NCBI RefSeq assembly: GCF_027943255.1
Contig: NC_072893.1
Coordinates: forward strand, 94,495,784-94,559,783
Length of the DNA: 64,000 nt
From: Anastrepha obliqua
Taxonomy: Eukaryota; Arthropoda; Insecta; Diptera; Tephritidae
Direction: 5' to 3'
The position numbers were made by a program, and so were the translations under genes. Below the pieces are notes generated by a model. The model was not told where the DNA came from and made no database searches. It saw only the letters and a program-made list of their open reading frames with translations. Below are positions 34,901-46,447 of this stretch, one piece after another (the first letter of the stretch is position 1; every line of letters starts with the position of its first letter).

Positions 34901-37145
34901 ACAAAATACTAATAAATTATGTAATTAATAAACAAATTTTACCAATTTCATTTCATTTCATTTATTTATTTATTTGAAATCAAAATGCGCTATTTCAGTA
35001 TCCAGTTGAAAATGTGAAATTTAACTCTTATTTTGTGTTTTTTTTATAATCTGAAATAAAAGGATAGATTTGTGCAAAAATAAGTGTTTTTTAAGTCAGC
35101 CGGTAAAAATAATGATCATTAGATATATACATATTTTTATGTTGGAAAATAAATAGATTTTATCATATGACCCCTAGTCAATAGTCATCTCCTTTGTCTT
35201 GGGTCTCGATCAAAGGAAAAAGGAAGGTGCAGGCTTCTCTGGTTTTTAAACAAAAATCATCAAAATAAATACAAGAAACCACATATAGAACTTAAAGTTA
35301 ATCCCAAATAGCGATTATATAAACAATTACAGGTGATTCTGGTAGCTTTTTGACCACCAAGCAGTAAAAAGGAAAATTAGAAGTCACCAATATCAATGAA
35401 CTGCCAGAGAGGAGCTAAATTACAGCAGCAATGAGAATGAACCTACATTCCCTTTAACAAAAAAAATTAAATGCGTAACCACTAAAGCAAATTTCCAATT
35501 ATCCTTACATCTAACAAATTTCCACTGAAAGTTTACTCTAATATGGGGAAGAATTTAATGGCTTGCTTTTCGTTTCCTTTAAAAAAATATTGTAAGAAAC
35601 TTGATAGCATGCACGTTTTTATGCATATACAGCACAAACGTCACAAAAAAACATACACATACACAAACAAACACTTTTGTTCTTACTCATTACTATTGTT
35701 ACTCCCAAAGCTATCCGGTCTATTACATTACTGAGAGGACGCTGAGCTTATAAGTCTATACACGGATGCATGTATGTAAATGTATCTAACTGCAGGTTTA
35801 TTTGTAGTAATGAGGTGCATATGAAGCATGAATATGAGTATAAAAAACAAAGTGCCTCATCATTTGCTCGTGCATGTCCCATTACATATATCGAAAATAC
35901 AAATAAGGAAACTGAAATAAAATGCGTAATTAGTAGTTGAATACTATCAAAATACTAACATCGAATTTGTCATATCCCATGAAAATTTTGGTAAGTGGAA
36001 CAGAATGACTTGAAATAGTAGAGGTTACAGTTTGGGGTAGAACAATTTTAGCAAGAAACTCTTTCGGTTGCTCACATGAGAACACTTTGGGGAATAGCAT
36101 TCTGAGTACGGTGTTACATTCTTTAACTGGGAACATAAACGCTATGCTGTGAAGATGTTGTATAGGCAACTTCGGGAGCTACCCCGTCGCATATCTGGGT
36201 GGAGTGTTTTGGCAAGCATGTAGCTTCATTAACTACATCTCACTAGTTCACGTCGAAATTCTGATTGCCCTAAATATTACTGCAACGTTTATTTGTCTGC
36301 TGCAATATGTACCGTCGTCAAGGCATACAGTTCCATATATCATCCGCAATCTTCCGGAGTCTTTATTGCCAAGCGCGAGCATACTGATAAAGGTCCAATT
36401 ATTGATTGAATGTGTGACCTTAAGCGATGTTTAGAGGACTAATTGCGCGGCTTTTGATGCAGGATACAGGATCACCCTTCTTACAGCCATATCTGATTGA
36501 CGCGCTAAAGCATCAAAAACTGTCAAACACGTTTTATATCTATACAATTAGTGTAAAGCAGCCTACAATAATACGGTGTAAATGCTGACCAAATCAAATT
36601 TGCAATTTTGACAAGGCGTTATGTTTTTAAGTGAGGTGCAGATGCAAATTGAGAAAGATATACTAAAGCGAAAAATAGGAAGTAGCAAAGAGAAGAAGAG
36701 TTTGACAACGATTAAACATGAAAACTGAATTTTTGCCATATATTGGATGAATTCATTTAGAGAAAATCGCCAAAAAATGCGTTTATTCAGTAAAACACTC
36801 AGTGCTTTAATTTAGGCATAGCTATTATGCATTGAACAGACAGCATGCATCCATCCGAACACATTTTGCATGGGACCTGATGCATGCACTTCACCGATAC
36901 ACTTACCGACATACTTTAATAGTTCAGATCGCAATGTTGTTCACGTATGGATAAGCTTGACTAAATTGACTCCTCGCTTCATTCTAAGTATTCCTTGGGC
37001 ACAGTTACCCGGGTATAAAAACATACATCACACAATGACTTCTTTGTTGTATAATATTTTGTGACTCACTTGCAAGAACTTATGTTTTGTTTAAAAAGAG
37101 AATTGTTTTTTTTTATTATAATCTAAAATATACTACATGTATATA
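34901..37145. other. Long AT-rich stretch without a recognised gene
   Basis: No exon, repeat end or transposase text that I can support. Pentanucleotide TTTCA and TTTA repeats occur at about 34950-34975. It may be host intergenic or intronic DNA. Confidence 0.35.
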
Positions 37146-37146
37146 C

Positions 37147-37740
37147 AGGGTCCGCCATATAACTTTACGGAATTAAAAATGCTATAAAAAGAAACTACTC
37201 AATATTTTTCCAAACTGTTTTTTTTTATTTTGATGTACAATCCTTCCGTTTAATGATGAAACACAACTTCATTCATATGGCTGCCTCGGCTAGCCTTTGT
37301 ACGGCGTCATACCAAGGTCTTTACGCAAAATTCGTCTCAATGATGTCTCTGAAATGTCCAATTGTTGAGAACGACGGTGAACTGATGTTCTAGCTGATTC
37401 ACGAACACTCTCGGCCACAGCAGCAATATTTTCGGGTATACGTACGGTTTTTGGTCGGTCACGCGTTGGTTTGTCAATAAGCAACCCAGTTTCTCTTACT
37501 TTTTTCGCAAAGTAACGCACATACGCTTCATTCGGTGCTTTTCTTCTTCCCATTGCCGTACGTAATTTTCGTACACATTCTGCAACATTACCATGATTTT
37601 CAAAGTAATGAGCGTATACGCAACCATTTTCGTTCAGCGGAAGAATAAAACTAATTTTCTGTCAAATCAGATGACAGCTAAGTGTTACCATTCTTCAAAT
37701 AATACCTAGCTCAAATCCGTAACGATAGATGGCGGGCCCT
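37147..37740 (-). mobile_element. Mariner deletion derivative (N-terminal domain only), 594 bp
   Basis: TIRs: AGGGTCCGCCATATAACTTTACGG on the left and, inverted, AGGGCCCGCCATCTATCGTTACGG on the right, each next to TA. The minus-strand frame from 37553 encodes only the DNA-binding half of a rosa-like transposase: MGRRKAPNEAYVRYFAKK, DRPKTVRIPENIAAVAESV, TSVHRRSQQL and SETSLRRILRKDLGMTPYK (helix-turn-helix). It then jumps straight to the last few residues (MNEVVFHH) before the 3' TIR; the whole catalytic domain is deleted. A second partial copy with the same join lies at 50352-50595. Confidence 0.85.
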
Positions 37741-37756
37741 ATATAATATACATACA

Positions 37757-38077
37757 TATGTATATAATTGGCGCGTACACCCTTTTTGGGTGTTTGGCCG
37801 AGCTCCTCCTCCTATTTGTGGTGTGCGTCTTGATGTTGTTCCACGAATGGAGGCACCTACAGTTTCAAGCCGACTCCGAACGGCAGATATTTTTTATGAG
37901 GAGCTTTTTCATGGCAGAAATACACTCGAAGGTTTGCCATTGCCTGCCGAGGGGCGACCGCTATTAGAAAAAACTATTTCTTAATTTTTTGATCTTTCAC
38001 CGGAATTCGAACCGATGTTCTCTCTCTGAATTCCGAATGGTAGTCACGCAGCAACCCGTTCGGCCACGGCGGCCGTC
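37757..38077 (-). repeat. Full-length tRNA-derived SINE with 15-bp target duplication
   Basis: Flanked by TATAATATACATACA at 37742-37756 and 38078-38092. On the minus strand it starts with a tRNA-like head: A-box-like TGGCCGAACGGGTTGCTGCG, then GGTTCGAATTCC (B box) about 35 bases later, the internal RNA polymerase III promoter. A body of about 230 bp and an A/T-rich tail follow. Two short frames inside are coincidental. One of six copies in the window. Confidence 0.9.
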
Positions 38078-38092
38078 TATAATATACATACA

Positions 38093-38546
38093 ATTAAATT
38101 ATATGTACATATGTATATGCCTAAAATATGGAATGACGTCAGCCGAAGTCAAGGATGATAGATTACTTGGTCAAGTCATCAGCTATGGTGAAAAATGAAA
38201 TTGAGCATCACCGGGTACTCGGCAGCAGAATTCTGTAATGTGATGAGAGTAATGACTCCGTTGATTTTTTTCGTATATTACCCACCCAATGATCCCGGTG
38301 ATGCCGGTGAATCAGCTGATTCGAATTTTTTTCACTACGTATTCTCACCATGAGCTTGGCCAAACAATTTATATAATATATAATATTTTATACACACATT
38401 TTATAAATTAAGCAAATTATTTAAACAGTATTCTCTAATGATAGTTTTTAAGTTCCTGCAACTTGCATTGCTTTTCTATAATATCTATTACAATAATTCT
38501 TTCGATCCCGATAAAATCTTCAAATCTTTTTTGATCGTTAGCAAAT
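38093..38546. other. AT-rich spacer
   Basis: Nothing supported. Confidence 0.35.
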
Positions 38547-38547
38547 A

Positions 38548-39831
38548 ATGGTAGTCGAAAAAGTATTTTCGTATTTCTAATCAAACTTCAACTCATTTTT
38601 TTTTATATTTATAATGAACTCTATTAAGCCAAATATGTACCATTTTGGTCGACCACCTTTTGCCATTTTTCTTCTAGAGACATTATTCCATCAGTGTAAA
38701 ACTTTTGTGGTTTCTCGGCGAAAAACTGCGACAAGTAATTTTCACAGGCTTCTCTTGAAGCCAACTTTACTCCATTAAGGGAGTTCTGCATTGACCGAAA
38801 CAAATGGTAGTCTGATGGTGCAAGGTCAGAGCTATATGGTGGATGCATCAAAACTTCCCAGCCAAGCTCTCCCAGTTTTTGCCGAGTCATCAAAGATGTG
38901 TGTGGCCTAGCGTTGTCCTAATGGAAGACGACGCCCTTTCTGCTGATCAGTTCTGGCCGTTTTTTTCGATTGCTTGCTTCCATCTCATCAATGGTTGACA
39001 GTAAAGTGAAGAATCAATCGTTCGAGCAGGTTGGAGCAGCTCATAGTGGATGATTCCTTTCCAATCCCACCAAACACACAGCATAACCTTTCGAGGCGTC
39101 AATCCTGGCTTTACGACCATCTGTTGAGCTTCACCACCCTTGCACCATGATCTTTTTCGCACATTATTGTCGCATTTGATCCACTTTTCGTCTCCTGTTA
39201 CCATTCACTTCAGAAATGCTTCAATTTCATTTCGTTTCAGCACAGAATCGCAGAAGTTAATTCGGTCCATTAAATTTTTCACAGACAATTCATGTGGTAC
39301 CCAAACATCGAGCTTCTTTTTGTAACCAGCCTTTTTTAAATGGTTCAAAACCGTTTGATGATGAATGTCTAGTGCCTTGGCGATGTCATGGCAGCTTATG
39401 TGACGGTCCTGGTCAATCTTTTCCATAACTTCATCTACTTTTCCAACGATAGGTCCACCGGAGCGAGGTGCATCTTTCACATCGAAATTTCCAGAACGGA
39501 AGCGAGCGAATCATTGTTGCGCTACATGAACTGATACAGCATCGTCTCCGTAAATTTCACAAATTTCATTGGTGGCTTGCATGGCATTCTTCCGTTTTTT
39601 ATACAAAAATTTCAAAATATAGCGAATTTCTTCATTATTTTCACTCATTTTTGAATAGCTATAACTTGTTTTCAACTTCTCCGAATTTAATTTTTTTTTT
39701 GTTAAATGAAGCTTAAAATGTCACCTTTCTAACACCATATGATATGACACAATGTGATTGGTAGCACTGGAGATAGATGACTCCAACGACATCTATTGAC
39801 AAAATACGAAAAGGCTTTTTCGACTACCCAA
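38548..39831 (-). mobile_element. Full-length DD34D mariner, inactivated
   Basis: TIRs sharing GGTAGTCGAAAAAG and TTTTCGTATTT lie at 38548-38580 and 39800-39831, next to TA on both sides. The length (about 1.28 kb) is normal for mariner. The transposase runs on the minus strand from about 39650 to 38625: MSENNEEIRYILK, helix-turn-helix, WVPHEL, VTGDEKWIKCDN (first Asp), MLCVWWDWKGIIHYELL, HXDNARPHTS, then HPPYSSDLAPSDYHLF with D-D spacing of 34. The VTGDEKW and LCVWWD blocks resemble Mos1, so I place it near the mauritiana/mellifera groups. Confidence 0.9.
38625..39650 (-). pseudogene. Mariner transposase, three stops and one frameshift
   Basis: The coding region of the 38.5-kb mariner. Breaks I can see: in-frame stops at 39511-39513 (TGA, likely from Trp), 39205-39207 (TGA) and 38918-38920 (TAG, likely from the Gln of the HQDNARPH block), plus one missing A in a homopolymer near 38958. 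Otherwise the protein is colinear with an active-length transposase of about 340 residues. Few lesions suggests a moderately recent insertion. Confidence 0.85.
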
Positions 39832-40869
39832 TATATTCCTTGTTGGAATATCGGGAGTCGGGCAATGCTTTTAGCCCTTGGGTCGGGTATAAAGGTTAAG
39901 AAGAAAGAGGTCATGGATCGTACATGGAATTTAAATATGTGCATATGTATATGCATATAAGTGCGGCTAAACTTAAAAAAAACCCTACACAAATTCGTAT
40001 CTCAAATTTACTAAACGGAACTATTTGCAAAATAAAGAAAAGCGTCCTTCCAATTGATTAAAAAAATACCTTTGCTTGCACTTGTGTTTTTGTATGCCCA
40101 AACATCTTAAAAATACCTTTTACATAAATAAAACATCCCCGTTTTCTAAAAGTCGAATTTCCTAAAGTTACTCAAACTTCTAAGTGATGTGAAAATAAAG
40201 GCCAGAAAATAATACACCAACTGAAAGAGGCCTTAAAAATGTAGCAAACATTCAAACAAATAAATCAGCACAACAGCATAAATGTTTAACCAAGCAGCTA
40301 CCGTCTGCGAATGACATTAATACAAAAATTGTGTGTGGTTTTCTTATTTGGAGTGTCAGATTCCTGCCGAAAAGGGAACAATTGTGTGGCAAAACATATT
40401 TGTGTGCAACTGTTTAAATTTTCTTTTCTATTTCATTTGTTTGGAATATAAAAATGTTGTTATTATGTTAATTTTTAACACTTACCATTTTTCATAGTTG
40501 AAAGCAATTTTTCCTGCAACGTTACGGCAATTGCCTTGTCTATAACCGACCTCTTTAACACAGATTTTTTTGAGTATCGAATATTTTGCAAAAGTTTAAG
40601 ACTGCTTTAATTTAAAATACTTTTTTTGATACCACTGCATGAAAACAAAGTTTGTGAGGCTCAAAACTATTTTTTTTTTTTGTATGTTTTCAGAAAAAAT
40701 CGTAAAATTTTGATAACATTTTTTATAATTTAACAAATTTAGTCCTTACACATTTCTTTCACATTTTCTTTTAAGCAAAGATCCGCCTATGTTTTATAAC
40801 CCTTTATCTCTTTATCCACACATCAATTAAGAACTGCAATAGCAACCAGCGCCCTCTCTGGCAAAATTT
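39832..40869. other. AT-rich spacer
   Basis: No gene recognised. Confidence 0.35.
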
Positions 40870-42615
40870 CAAGAATATTATTAATTTATTTTATTATTAT
40901 TTATTGTTCGACTTTTTTTAAAATAAACATTACATTTCATTTTTAATCATTAACATTAGAACGTACGACAGTGACACTAGGTCGTTTGTCGGAAGAAACA
41001 AGAAAAATCTTACATTTTACATATATTACTATGGTACTATGTATTGAATTCGCTTAAAATTAATTTTCTATATTCTATAGCACCAGTGATGAACTTAAAT
41101 AAGTTATTATATCCAGAAGGGCCAACACCATTTAAAATGTCTATTATTTCATCTCGGTTTAAACTATATTTTCCAAAAAATCTTTGACGAATTCTTTTAA
41201 GTATCGGACATTTTCCTAAAAAATGTGTGATGTCTTCTAATTCATTTAAGTTACATAAAGTGCAATTTAAATCCCTTTGGCTTCCCAAGTATATTAAATC
41301 ACATCTGGCTTTCATAATCCACATAATTTTATAGATTCCAGTATTATCGTTTAAATAGCTTCTGGCGTTGTTATGGTCTAATTCCTTATATAATCGGGTG
41401 CTTTGGTGTGCCCTTTCCCATAAATTTCGAATATTCGAATCATGAAGATTTTCTATTATTGAAATTATATTTCTATTCCACTCTCTTTTATTTGAAGTGC
41501 CCCAGTTACATATTATATTTAACTTTTGTGCTAGATTACTAATTTCTTCAACCCAAAATATCTGTTTTTCTAAGATCTTTTTGATAGTATATGAGGCAAT
41601 CTATTATCATCATATTCAAATAACGTTTTGAATATATATTTTAAGTGAAGCTGCAGTGTATACAAATGAAAACTTGGAACATTTGTCTCGAAGAGAATGC
41701 AATAAGATGGCGTATTACTCGGGAGATGAAGTACCCTTTTTAAAAAATAAAGTTCAATTTTGTCTACTTCTTCAAACAACGAGTTTCCCCATACCTGAGC
41801 AGCATAACTCTGGATTGCTCTAGTCACCGCTAAAAACAGTTTCCATTTTGCCGACAACTTAATTTCATTTTCACTAAGAAATGTGCACCAAGTTGGATGT
41901 TATGCTTTTTTTCGCTAGAACATTTCTATTCTCTATATGTTGCTTGAAACTGAGTTTTGATGTTAGCTTTACACCCAAGTAATTATATTCTTTCGTTATT
42001 GGTATAACTTCGCCGTGAAAAAACCACTTTTCTTTTTCTGCTATTCTACCGCCTCTCCGAAAAATCATTATAGCTGACTTAGATAAGTTTACTTGCATAT
42101 TCTACTTATCGCAGTATTTTTCTAAGTTGCTTATCATTTTTTGAAGAGCACTAACCTCATCTGCCAATATGACGATATCGTCAGCATATAATAGCAAACG
42201 GATATTTAACTCATCTATAAAGAGTCCCCCCTCCAAGCAGTCGTGCAGGTCATTCAAGTAAAGAGCAAAGAGCAAAGGTGAAAGCAGGCACCCTTGCTTT
42301 ACTCCTGACGATATTTTGAATTTTTCACTCATTTCATCTCCTACTTTTACTATCGAACATGTATTTCTGTAATAACTTTCAATAAAGTTTGCCATTTTGG
42401 TGGAGATTCCTATTTCATGAAGCTTGTATAGCAATAGTTGTCTAGGTACAGTATCAAAAGCGGCTTTAAAGTCCACAAAAAACGCGTACACTTTTTTCTT
42501 CTCCCTGAACTTAATATGGACTATTGCTGCTAGGTTATATATGTTATCTACAATTTCAAGAATATTTAATCCTGTATTTAAAAGTGGGTCTTCGATAACT
42601 GAGTGACTTTTACCT
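40870..42615 (-). pseudogene. 5'-truncated LINE: reverse transcriptase and C-terminal region
   Basis: Minus strand. The RT starts mid-domain at about 42600: AFFVDFKAAFDTVPR (first catalytic Asp), SSGVKQGCLLSPLLFALYLNDL, IRLLLYADDIVILA (YADD), then after a stop NLSKSAIMIFRRGG, YNYLGVKLTSKLSF, and further frames to 41037 including CTLCN...DITHFLGKCP, a C-terminal Cys/His knuckle. The 3' end is an AT-rich tail with ATA/TTA repeats near 40870-40920. Only a few stops, so fairly young. Clade not assigned; no endonuclease remains. Confidence 0.85.
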
Positions 42616-42859
42616 TCCTAATTAGCGCTGCGTGTAAATTACTGTATGCCTTTCTTTACTAATTTCCCTTCAAGAAACAGCGGAAGCAAATTACGAAACA
42701 TTTTAAACATTCATGCACAGATAAGAGTACTCATACGAACAGTTGCCTTGCACTTCTTTTTTTTTTTTTTTGGTGCTCTCTCCAAATGAAATCGCTTATC
42801 CTGGAGAGGACTTGCATTATTTAAGATGAATAGAATGTGCTTTTAGTCTACCAAACCAC

Positions 42860-43475
42860 ACATTTCGACTGATTCAGTCACTCATTGTACTCTATTTACA
42901 TCATACTCCCATCCAAAATATGGACAAGTTGTCACAGAAAATATTCAATATTGCATGAATATCAAGAAGATCGTCAAGAGGATTTGTTGCCGTTGCCGTT
43001 GGCCCAAAAGCAGAACTCATGTCGATTATCATACAAAAATTTGAGGAAATTCAGCCACGGTGGTTCAAAGCACATCTGTAGTGATGAATCTTGGATCTAT
43101 TGACAACAGATCCAACAAGAGTCGTTCACGAAAGAAGCACCTCGAAGCAAATGTTCTCCTGTTTTTTTGGGCAAAAATCGGATCGTGCTGCAACTGTGTC
43201 ACTTGAGAAACGTGAAAGACTCAAATCTGAGTCGTATGCAACTATTTTTTCCCCAGAAGTTTTCGAATAATTAAGGAAAACCAACGGCAGAGGACGAACC
43301 AAGTCAATGCAAGCCCTCACATATCGGCTTGCTCAAGAGGGTTTTTGAGCACTCAAAAGATTGAACTATTGCTGATGACTATTTTTTTCGCGAAATATCA
43401 TAAATAAAATTCGAAGTCAACGTTTTTCAATGTCTGAAGAAGCAGTTGAAACCTTTAAACTGCTCCTTTAAAGCA
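42860..43475 (+). pseudogene. Mariner (cecropia-like) remnant
   Basis: Plus strand with many frame changes: SDESWIY around 43080 (first catalytic Asp region), then MFSCFFGQKSDRAATVSLEKRERL, SYATIFSPEVFE and LRKTNGRGRTK, a deletion of the HHDNAxxHT block, and IRSQRFSMSEEAVETFKL near the C-terminus. These blocks in this order match the cecropia-type DD34D mariners. No TIRs found. Confidence 0.7.
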
Positions 43476-43519
43476 GCCCTCGTATTTAGAATTCATTACA
43501 AATTAGCTTTGGTTTTTTT

Positions 43520-44790
43520 TGGTCATTCAGAACTGTTCCCACTTTGTATTTTTTATGGTCTGATTTAAAATTCGTGTCATTACATACATTCTTATATCAA
43601 GCCTTTTGCAGGACTTTATCTTACCCTTTATACCAGTTTACCTTTAGTTTACGACCTATATCTACCAAATTTTCAATACAATTTCTGCTGAGATATCATC
43701 AGCATTACAGTTTGGCGTGGACCATTGTCTGCTTTACAATACACTTCCATTTTTCTCCATATTCCGCTGTCGCTCTATGTTATGAATTATCATTATTCGT
43801 ATATCATCTTCTACGTCTTATAACCATCTTCGCCGCGGCCGGCTTCTCTTTCTCGCCCATGCTGGTTTTGCTTGAAAAACTTTTTTGGTCGATCTTTCAC
43901 TGCGAATTCTTAGGGCGTGTCCATACCAACGGAAACTTTGCTGTTTTATAACTCGCGTTACATTACGCCCCTCGATTAACACACTGAATCCGTGGTTACA
44001 CTATATACGGTATGGGTCTTCCTCTAATCGTATAGGCTCGGATATTTTTTTGAGAATTTTTCTTTCAAATCACGTCAATAAATTCACGCCATTAACTTTA
44101 AGGACGCATGCTTTACAACCATAGGTTAGAACCGGTTTATGACAGATTTGTTCCTTTGATATCAATGAAGATTTCTTAAGTTTGGTATGCCCAAAATATA
44201 ATCTGTTAGTTGCCTGAATGTGATCATGTATTGACAAAGATGGATCTTTACTTATGCTGGATATTTAAATTTCTGTTTCAGGTCAGAATTCCTGCCTTGA
44301 GAGGATCGTGCCATGTACTTGGTTTTTCTTAATTTATCTTGAGGACCGCTGGTATTGTAGCCGCACTGAAAAGGTTCTGAAGCGTTTCCCTATTTCTCAC
44401 AAGGATGACGATGTCGTCAGTATATACGCATATTTGTGCCGATTTATAAAATATTGTGCCATCTTAATCCACATCGGTAATTGCTGAATGTAGTGTTAGA
44501 TTAAACAAAACCGTTGACAGTGAGTCACCTTGTATTACAGCGGATTTCGTTTCAAATTCATCTGTTATTTCACCATTCATTATTACTTTAGCGTTTGAGT
44601 GGATGAGAGTCATATTAATCAGATTTATATATTTTTGTGATAACCCCAGTATTTTCAGGTGATAATTCATATCCACAATCCACAATCTCTTTTGCATACA
44701 CATTTAACTTCTCATACAGTATTGCCCATAGAATTTTATAGCTCACCTTGAGCCTATAATTTGCACTATGTATTTTTGGCCACTTTCTTA
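43520..44790 (-). pseudogene. LINE remnant with RT core, strongly decayed
   Basis: Minus strand. 44703-44464 reads KRLWIVDMNYHLKILGLSQKYINLINMTL, then KSAVIQGDSLSTVLFN (RT motif with GD), followed after a frame change by QICVYTDDIVILVRN, a YADD-box variant (YTDD). Downstream text at 43950-44150 holds PVLTYGCKACVLK and FERKILKKI, typical of LINE C-terminal regions. Stops are frequent and both ends are missing. Confidence 0.7.
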
Positions 44791-44826
44791 CAAATTGGAA
44801 CTATTAAACTTATATACCATTCTTAA

Positions 44827-46443
44827 CCCTAGAAGGATACTGTGAGTAAAATTTACTCACATAAGGAATAGATTTGTTCGTAAATCTGCAGGTTGGCCAC
44901 ACTGAAAGTCAAGCCACTAGCAGTGCTTGGCCCACTCTGTCATTAGTCGACTGCCGCAAGCATTGTATGGTGTTGTTTGATTTATGGCGCTTGTGGACAA
45001 TTTAAAAAAAGTTAGTGAGTAAAATTTACTCATCGGTACCCTTTACGTACTAAATTGTGTGAGTCAAATTTATTTATCAGTAACTTACTACGTGTCTAAA
45101 AAATATATTTTGTGCTGAATTATGACAATTATGTTTATGTTTTGTATTATGTTACCGTAAAGAAAACTACATAGCATACAAATGGCAGGTCGCGGGCTAT
45201 CAGAACAAAATATTTTGGATGCAATACTTAAACTAGAAACTGAGGAAGAAGACAATTTGGAGTTGGGGCTTTGTAACTTTGATGCGGATTCTTGGGACAG
45301 TGTTGCAGATCCGGAATATCAACCAGAACCGGAAGAATTAAATGATGTCGAAGAAAATTTGATACACGGAATCATAAATGATGAAGAAGCTGAAAAGGAA
45401 GAAAGGGAGGAAACACCTGGAAGCAGCAAACGTAAAAAACAGAAACTTATTGAGGGGAGAAGAAATGAAAGATCAGCTGCCCAAGAAATTCGTGAAACAG
45501 AAGATGTAATTACAATTATTACACCTAGAACCAACAATCTGATCGGAAAAGATGGAAATTTTATTTGGAGTAAGGAACATGTTGCTGCGCTAGGTCAAAA
45601 AACTCCCTAAAAATATATTGTTCACATTCGCCCTGGCCCAACAGCAAATGCAAAAAATTCGTTGTGTCCTGCCAGCTGCTTCAAACTGTTTTTTACCGCA
45701 GACATATTGGAAGAGATTTTGGTTTATATAAATATGGAAATAAACATTCAAAGGGACAACTATAACGATAAATCTCACGCGGTTTTGTCAAATTTGGAAA
45801 TGGACGAACTTGAAGCATTTCTTGGTTTGTTAGTCTTGTCCGCTGCTCTCAAAGATAATCACTTGGCAACACATATGATGTTTGACATTACCTACTGTGG
45901 GGAAAGGTACAAGGCAACCATGCCTGAGAGAAGGTTCAAATTTATCCTAAATTGTCTAAGGTTCGATGACAAAGAAACAAGAACTGCTAGAAGAGAAATG
46001 ACCAAGCTAGCTCCAGTTTCTTCTATCTGGGACAAACTTCTAAACAATTGTAGAGAGAACTATAAGGCTGGAAGCTATATAACCATTGATAAGCAACTAG
46101 TTGGATTTAGAGGCAAATGTCCATTTAGGATGTATATTCCCTCTAAACCCAACAAGTATGGCATCAAAATTGTCATGTCTTGTGATAGCGGAACAAAGTA
46201 TATGTTGGATGCCATTGTTTACCTTGGAAAAGGTCAAAAAATCAATAATAAAGTATTATTTTTGCTTATTTTAGATATCATAATAAAAAATTACACTTAT
46301 ATTATATGCTGGCTTTAAATTTTTTTCATTTAAAACTACTATTTTACAAAATAAATCAGATAATAACGTAAAAATTCTAAAGTGAGTAAAATTTACTCAT
46401 CGGTACCTATAAGCGCCTACAATTTAACCGTACCCTTCTAGGG
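44827..46443 (+). mobile_element. piggyBac-type element, internally deleted, TTAA-flanked
   Basis: Flanked by TTAA at 44823-44826 and 46444-46447, with TIRs CCCTAGAAGG at the left and its complement at the right, the piggyBac signature. The palindrome GTGAGTAAAATTTACTCA occurs three times: near the left end (44842), at about 45014, and near the right end (46382). The last two continue with TCGGTACC. The element is 1617 bp; its transposase is cut short, so it could only move if supplied with protein from elsewhere. Confidence 0.9.
45182..46318 (+). pseudogene. piggyBac-like transposase, one nonsense codon and C-terminal deletion
   Basis: Frame 45182-45610 gives the acidic N-terminus (MAGRGLSEQNILDAILKLE, many Glu, then a basic KRKKQK stretch). 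A TAA at 45608-45610 interrupts it, and the same frame resumes directly with VHIRPGPTANAKN and runs to 46318. The second part shows LEAFLGLLVLSAALKDNH, MPERRFKFILNCLRFDD and ITIDKQLVGFRGKCPFRMYIPSKPNKYGIKI, the DDE_Tnp_1_7 (piggyBac) core around the first catalytic Asp. After YLGKG the homology ends: the later catalytic residues and the C-terminal Cys-rich domain are deleted, and the last 25 or so residues are read-through. About half the usual length. Confidence 0.9.
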
Positions 46444-46447
46444 TTAA

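Noticed and set aside
43544..43951. 135-codon plus-strand hydrophobic frame as a membrane protein
   Set aside because: It is the reverse of the decayed LINE on the minus strand.
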